Made by a program: the position numbers and the translations under genes
Notes under the pieces: model-generated
Database searches by the model: none
Told to the model about the DNA's origin: nothing
What the model saw: the letters and a program-made list of their open reading frames with translations, nothing else
Source of the DNA: Ianthella basta
Taxonomy: Eukaryota; Porifera; Demospongiae; Verongiida; Ianthellidae
Assembly: GCA_964019415.1 (NCBI GenBank)
Contig: OZ025868.1
Span: forward strand, 16,408,030-16,472,029
Direction: 5' to 3'
Length of the DNA stretch: 64,000 nucleotides
Shown: one piece after another, positions 58,075 through 64,000 of the stretch
Layout: each line of letters starts with the position of its first letter
Position numbering within the stretch: the stretch's first letter is position 1

Positions 58075-60700
58075 TCACTGTGTGGTGGGGTGTCCACGGC
58101 TGGTGGGGTACGGAGCGGTGCGGTCACTTTGGAGGCCAACAGCTCCGGCGTAGCTCATTGGGAGGCGGATCCCAGGCTGGGCTCCACCATAGAGAGGTGG
58201 TTGGGGAGAGGGGGTGGGGCCAGGTGGACGGGGATGACCCTGAGTGATATGAACAGGCGAGGTGAATCCTGGAGGTGGTCGTTTTGACTGGGGAGGGGCT
58301 ACTTCTTTGTCGCCATGACTACTGTTGTCATGGTCACGGGAGCTGCGAGATGTGCGAGGATCTGCAACATTTCCATGATACACGGCTGCTGGACGGCTGT
58401 CACGGCTATCAGCACTGTTACCATGGTGATAAACCCTGTCTGACGTTGCTCCAATCACATGAGCTGAGGTGCTAGGCTGCCCTGCCCACGCCACACCCAA
58501 TGTAGTAGGCGTGGCTTGTGGCAGGAGCCGTTGCTCCTGGTAACTAGCATGAACTGTGTTGGGGGGTTGGGCGTACTGAGACATGGCGTCTCCTCCACGC
58601 GGCTGTCTGACCTCGGCATAGCTAAGAGCCCCCCTCCCCCTTCCTGCCACTTGTCTGACAGGTGCAAGAGCGGGGGCGGGACCACCTGCACGTCCCCTCC
58701 CAACGGGAGGGACCGAGGCTGATGGTACCTTGGGCGGCCGCTGCACGCCCCGGGGCTTGCTGGAGACACCGCCCCAGGTGATGGAGCCTATCACTGGTTC
58801 ATCCGGTGGAAGGTGGCTGTCAGTGAAGGAGACAGAGTACTTGGGACAAAGGTCTTCTGACATTACATAACTGTCGTGAGTGGGAGGGAAGGGAAGGGGA
58901 GGGAGAGGGGGAGGGGAGGGGAGGGAAGGGGAGGGGAGGGGGAGGGGAGGGAGAGGGGGAGGGGAGGAGAGGGGAGGTAGCACAGTATAGGGTGGAGAGG
59001 AAGTGGGTTTAGGTAGTGACACACAAGAGAAAACCATTTCAGTGACATGGCCACCACCCCCTACCCCTCACGCCCACCAGTATCTCTTGACGGTGGCCAG
59101 AGTGCAGTGCTGGGTGTCCAGCCTCTGATGCTGCGGGCACCTGATGCCCGGGGTGTGGTCCCAGGTGTCACTACCCAGCCGCTTCTCAGCACTGTAAATA
59201 GTCATTGAGGAAGAAGGATCAATGTTCTCATCGAGGAACTTGAAGAGCACCTCCGCCTCATAGACCGTGATGTCACACAGTATGCCGGCCTGCTCTGCTA
59301 TCCACTGCAGACAGCACTCACACATGGCAGCCACAGTGTTGCGCTGAGCAGAGAAGAACACACACAGACACACTGAGACAGACACCAGAACTGCCCCCCC
59401 CCCCCCCCCCCCCCTCCCCCCGCATCCTCCCAGGCCCCTACCATAGCAAAGACAGGTGGGCGTTGCCGCTGCTTGTCAGGGTTGATGAAGTGCTCAATGT
59501 CAGCCAGCAGCAGGCGGTAGTTGTCCTCTGCCAGCTCAAACCCTTCAATTGGCAGTTTGTGTGTCTTGTCACTGTGCTCCTGACAGAGGTAGCGGAACCC
59601 CAGTGGGATGGGGCCTGCAAGGGGAGGGGAACAGGAGCAGAGAGGGGAGGGAGGGGGGGGACAGGAGCAGAGAGGGGAGGGGAGGGGGAGGGGAGGGGGA
59701 CAGGAGCAGAGAGGGGAGGGGAGGGGAGGGGGTGGGGAGGGGAGGAGTGGGAGGGGAGTGGAGAGTTGAGTAGAATAGTGTATCAATGGACAACGATCAG
59801 GTGTTTAGCATGACAATTCAGTTTGGAGGGTAGTTCAAACAACTAGCCAATCAATTGACTATCATGTCCAATAATTAGCCAAATTAGAGAGGGTTAGGAT
59901 TAGGGTGGAACCAGATTGGGCATCCTTCTCTGAGAAAATTAGTGATGATTGCTAAAATGAGTGTGAGTAGCCATGATGTCATGTGATGTCATAGCCATGA
60001 TGTCATGTGATGCACATTCCCTCTGTACCTGGATTGACAAATCTGTGCAGTGTCTCCACAATGCCTGCCTCAATACTGTACCTGGCCAGGGACACCTCAA
60101 CAGGCTGGTACTTGAGCTCCTGTCGGCAGGGGGCGGGGAGGAAGGGGTGGGGAGGAAGGGGAGGGGAGGAAGGGGAGGGGAGGAAGGGAGGGGGAGAAAG
60201 GGGTGGGGAGGAAGGGGAGGGGAGGAAGGGGAGGGGAGGAAGGGAGGGGGAGAAAGGGGTGGGGAGGAAGGGGAGGGGAGAATGACAATGACTCCACCAC
60301 AGTTTCCCCTCTGCAACACAACCCCTCCCCACCCCCCCCCTCCCATCCCCCCACACTCACAGCTTGATCAGGTGGCATATCTACTAAGTACTGAAAGTGG
60401 ATGAAGAAGAATTCTTGAAGAATTGCATCTGGGGGAGGGGAGGAGAGAGTGAGGACAGGACAGGGCAGGGCTGGATGGCATACACCACACTGCACATGTG
60501 CCACAGATGGTCTTCCCATCCCTCCCTTCCATATGTACCTCGTCCTTTCTTAATGCTTTGTTTGATCTCTATCCGCTCAGTCTCTCTCCTCTCTTCCATC
60601 TCCAACATTTCATCACGACGCTCCTGATACAGGGAGGGGGAGGGGAGGGGGAGGGCAATTCCAACTGCTCAGCTGCCATCCTCAATGTGGAAAGCCTTTT

Positions 60701-60737
<37 letters not shown>

Positions 60738-62081
60738 GTGCATTGCAGCTCACAGACAACATCTCCCCTCTGTTGTCCATCCTTCCTTCCCTCACAACAC
60801 CATTTGATCCTTTCTTCTCAACTTTGGCACGGTGTGAATATGGCGCACGCTCAGCCTCTGTCATAGCCTGGAGTGGGGGGGGGGGGGGGGAGGGGTGAGA
60901 AGTGGTGGAGAAGAGGTGAGGAGTGGAATGTTAAATGGAGAGACAAGCCCACAGCCTCTGGTACACAGTGTTAGCAGAACCCCTCAACAGACTTGGAAGC
61001 ACACTTGTCCAACACTCCCATTAACCACACCAATGTGTGCTGAACAGGGCAAATTAATCAACTTTACCCCTCACCTCTACAGGCTGCTGGGCTAGTGGTG
61101 TTCACAGAACTGCCTAGTAATGTGGGGCACATCTCCCCTATACCAATGACTACAGTGTCAATGATAATGTTCATGCAAACAGTACAACCCAATCCCTTCA
61201 CAAGTGTGCGGTGGGCGTCCACATCACTGTAGACCACAGGTCATGTTGAGCGCCAGTGCATGCTGGGGAGGGAGTTGAGCAATAACTCTACATCAGCATG
61301 TTAACACACACTCACTGAGTCAATGTGAATGCATTGCAGTCTACCAAAATCAACACCTCACAAATGTGGCGATGGACTCTCCTAAGGTCATTCAAAGAAG
61401 GGCAATAATTGCCCTTCTTCGAATGACCTTACGAGCTGGAAGGAAGCTGGATGGAAGTTTCACAAGACTTTTGCAAATGCTGATATACTCACTCTCTCAA
61501 CAAACTCCAGTACTTACAGCTTATAGCTCCCATCTTAGCCTTATCTCGAGAGGAGTCATTTGACCATAAAACGATAGTCGCTTGTCCAGTGGAAGCCTTA
61601 CACAAGACAAACCTTCAACACTATACCTCCACACACAGGCGACCACCATTTCACAAGTCCACTCTCCTAGCCTAGCTCCCCCTACCCTGTGCACACACAC
61701 TACACGCACTCCAGTACTGGACACACACACATGTATACAGGCACTGGTACTCTGTCAATACAAATGGCGGGTTGCCTCGCGAGACTAGTAGCGAACGGAC
61801 GAAGGAAGGAGCACTGAACGCTGGTCTCCCCCAGGGGACAGTTCTATAGCGTGCATGCTCTCCGCCTCCACTACCCGTTCAGCGAGTAGCTACACCTCCT
61901 TCACTCAGCCCCAGAGCACTCTCCCGACCTCGGGCACTACAGCGCCACTCACACTCCACTTCGGCCCCGCCACGGCAGGCATGTCCTTCATTGGAATCTT
62001 CCTACCGTTCTTCCGGAACATCTCCGACTGGACGTCCAGCATGTAGAAGTAGAACGCATTCTTAGCCTGCTTCTTGGGCAT
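58075..62081 (-). CDS. MAEL: Maelstrom, HMG-box piRNA-pathway protein
   Basis: Eight exons (62081-61953, 60867-60754, 60623-60539, 60428-60361, 60119-60029, 59614-59442, 59343-59078, 58870-58075) keep phase and give 573 residues. The N-terminal HMG box is KKQAKNAFYFYMLDV, GPKWSAMTEAERAPYSHRAK. The MAEL domain follows: FFFIHFQYLVDMP, VSLARYSIEAGIVETLHRFV, NPGPIPLGFRYLCQEHSDKT, HKLPIEGFEL. Near its end, GIRCPQH and TQHCTL keep the Cys, His and Cys of the family's zinc-binding ECHC motif. The tail of about 240 residues is Pro/Gly-rich with VGRGRAGG and VAGRGRGAL, possible arginine-methylation sites. In flies and mice MAEL acts in nuage and nucleus in piRNA-guided transposon silencing. TGA is 58077-58075. 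Introns carry CCCCT tracts and a 47-bp palindrome. Confidence 0.93.
58882..58978. repeat. (GGGGA)n tract before the last MAEL exon
   Basis: The coding strand is CCCCT-rich, close to the acceptor at 58871. Confidence 0.9.
59617..59760. repeat. GGGACAGGAGCAGAGAGGGG minisatellite before a MAEL exon
   Basis: About four longer units made of GGGGA repeats plus ACAGGAGCAGAGA lie upstream, on the coding strand, of exon 59614-59442. A C-run of about 24 (59393-59416) lies after this exon's donor. Confidence 0.9.
60125..60282. repeat. GGGGAGGAAGG minisatellite before a MAEL exon
   Basis: It has two larger blocks, each with GGGGAGGAAG repeats plus GGGGGAGAAAGGGG. It lies 5 bases from the exon starting at 60119 on the coding strand. 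Confidence 0.9.
61384..61430. repeat. 47-bp palindrome in MAEL intron 1
   Basis: AAGGTCATTCAAAGAAGGGC pairs with GCCCTTCTTCGAATGACCTT around AATAATT. One mismatch only. Confidence 0.9.
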
Positions 62082-62336
62082 CTTCTCCCGCCGATCTGAA
62101 CCTCAGCCCCTGCTTCGCTCGGACAATATACCCCGCACGTGACGTAAATGTGATGTGACGTCACCATTAATTACCACAGTCAAAACATCACATATTCATA
62201 AATTTGAAGGGGTCATGAAATGTAGTCACTTCTTGCTCTGCAGAACCTAATGGGGGGAGGGAGGGGGCGGGGCTGTGTGCTAACATGTCAAGACAAGATC
62301 CAATTCTTGTTTGGCTACTGGCTACTTGTGTGCGTG

Positions 62337-62370
<34 letters not shown>

Positions 62371-62958
62371 TGTGTGTTCATAGATACAGGAAAGGGTGGG
62401 ATTGGACACGCCCATTCTTCATGATAAATCCGTGTCTTGCATTGCACGATAGTGCACAGCTGGTTGTGAACACAATGGGATTCTGAAGATGGCTCTGCCT
62501 TTCGCTTAGCAACACAGCTCCTCCACTGTGTTGGTCAGCGCATTGACTCTTCTGCTAGTAACGTACACAATCAAAAGTTGTTCTACACAGGCAAGAGGCA
62601 GAGCTGTGTTCAGAGCTCCCAAGATCCCTTGTCTCACCTCACAACACTTGTCAGGCATACCATAGGGCAAGTGATAACCACAAGATTCCATTCCCACTTT
62701 GTTCCTTTAGGTACTAGTTGGAAATCAATTGCTGTCCAGATGCCGAGAGTGGCAGTGTGGTGCTGTGCATGCCAGAAGTGCTCCCAAGGATAAAGGTACT
62801 TTAATATAGCTCATTTGACGCAAGAACAACACAAACGCTGCCACGGCTGGTGCAGCACCGTTTTGCTGCTTAATCCATGGCAGTCTGCGTATACATTAAG
62901 ATTTGGGTACACTCGCGAGAAAATGGGTGTTTGCAATCTCACTCTTTCCTGTATCTAC

Positions 62959-63049
<91 letters not shown>

Positions 63050-63157
63050 ATGTGTGTGTCCATTGGGTTGTGGCCTCAGTGCGGCGAATGAAACACTCAT
63101 CACTGATGTCAGCATTAGCATGGTAAACATCACTGGCCACTATTAATGGGAACTGCT
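62082..63157. other. Upstream region of MAEL and 3' flank of RPS19; no gene seen
   Basis: GCACGTGACGTAAATGTGAT and GTGACGTCACC near 62134-62164 are CRE/E-box-like sites suited to a MAEL promoter. (TG)n tracts occur at 62337-62367 and 62961-63050. No exon is supported. Confidence 0.5.
62961..63050. repeat. (TG)n microsatellite
   Basis: About 88 bases of uninterrupted TG downstream of the RPS19 stop codon. Confidence 0.95.
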
Positions 63158-63879
63158 TCAACCCAAACACACACACAGAGTGCGTGCATGTGCAGGTGAA
63201 TGTGTGTGTGTGTGCGTGCGTGTGTGTGTTGTGTGTGCAGCACTAACTTGTGCTGCTATTCTGTCGAGGTCCCTCTGTCCCTGAGGAGTGATTCGTCGTC
63301 CTCTGCAAGACAAGGAAAGACACTCACCTCAGACACTGGAAGGAGCTACCAACACTGCCCACAAACACAGAATGCAGATTTGGCAAGAGCAAGCCTTCCC
63401 TCAATTTAAGACTAACGTTTTCAGTTCTCATGACACTCTAGAACTGCCCATCAGTTTGCTTAGCACTTTAACCCAACAGTCCCCCCCATTACAGACATCT
63501 GTAGTCACGCCCCTTACCCATTGTCAGGGTCCTCCTCTACAATATTTAGCTTCTCCAGTGTTTGCAGCACATTCCGACAGAGTGAGGCTGACCCGCGGCA
63601 GAACTTGCTAGGGGCAGCACCTCGTCGCTTGCGGGCTGGATGAAGAAGGGAGGGACATCGAGTGAGTGACTGACAAACTGCAAACTATCGCACACACGCC
63701 ACCCACCTCCGTAGACCTTGGTGAGTGCCCCCACCCCCACCCCCCGGCGGAGGTAGATGTGGCGAGCAACCGAGGCTGCTCGAATGTAGTACCAGTCCTT
63801 GTCATACGGCGCTAACTCCTTCGCCTTCCCAGTCTTGATGTAGTCAACATAACTGGGGAGCTTCGCCTTAGGACTCCCA
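63158..63879 (-). CDS. RPS19: 40S ribosomal protein S19 (eS19), 3' exons; 5' part outside the window
   Basis: Three minus-strand exons (63879-63707, 63635-63518, 63302-63158) encode [73 protein letters not shown] and [18 protein letters not shown]. These match human RPS19 in order. In other animals the protein ends a few residues after RIAGQV (AAANKKH). Here the frame goes on through [20 protein letters not shown] to a TGA at 63158-63160, about 20 extra residues coded by a (CA)n repeat. Either the stop codon was overrun by a microsatellite, or a further splice removes it. Upstream exons lie beyond base 64000. eS19 is needed for 40S maturation. Confidence 0.88.
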
Positions 63880-63880
63880 C

Positions 63881-63976
63881 TGGAGGGGGGAGGGGAGGGG
63901 AGGGGAGGGGAGGGGAGGGGAGGAGGGAAGGGGGAGGGGGGAAAGGAGGGGAGGGAGGGGAGGGGAGGGGAGGGGT
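63881..63976. repeat. (GGGGA)n tract before an RPS19 exon
   Basis: The coding-strand CCCCT tract directly precedes the acceptor at 63880. Confidence 0.95.
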
Positions 63977-64000
63977 ACTCTCTATCTTGATCATACAAGA

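Overview
The window is animal nuclear DNA. Genes are split into many short exons with GT-AG introns, and one GC-AG intron is seen. The conserved genes are those of an animal: MAEL, RBM42, ATP6V1H, TMEM192, ODF3/CIMAP1A, RPS19, an ER FKBP joined to a CRTAP/leprecan-like module, and a SIK/MARK-type kinase. Together with compact genes and clustered ZU5, ankyrin, Death and CARD-like proteins, this suggests an early-branching animal. A sponge is my best guess, but the species is inferred and not proven. Exon borders were set by hand from splice signals, reading phase and similarity to known families.

Left half (1 to about 36.9 kb): a duplicated locus of death-fold genes. The unit is SIK 3' end, then a promoter block, then a ZU5 gene. 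Unit 1 has the intact SIK tail (1-201), a promoter (202-638) and a ZU5-Death gene (2842-9139, with three possible upstream exons at 639-1295). Unit 2 has a decayed SIK copy (9818-12590), a second promoter (13410-13740) and a ZU5-CARD-like gene (29149-36851). Between the second promoter and the second ZU5 gene lies an ankyrin-Death-Death gene (21946-28119). All three genes share the same linker exons and introns, but each ends in a different death-fold exon. The 8 kb between 13.7 and 21.9 kb is mostly foldback elements, a 1.1-kb palindrome and a Helitron. Comparing the two units gives an empty site for a Helitron and for a LINE.

Right half (37 to 64 kb): a dense row of housekeeping and germline genes. 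TMEM192 and the FKBP-CRTAP-like fusion are on the minus strand. RBM42 (plus) diverges from the fusion gene, then ATP6V1H is on the minus strand. Next come three tandem copies of ODF3 (the first broken), carrying copies of the ATP6V1H 5' end and the MAEL 3' end. MAEL and RPS19 (both minus) end the window.

Themes. The left locus looks like an innate-immune or cell-death family evolving by exon shuffling and array expansion. The FKBP-CRTAP-like fusion joins two ER collagen-modification activities in one predicted secretory protein. In the right half, introns carry (CCCCT)n arrays at acceptors and (TG)n or G-rich arrays at donors far more often than elsewhere in the window.
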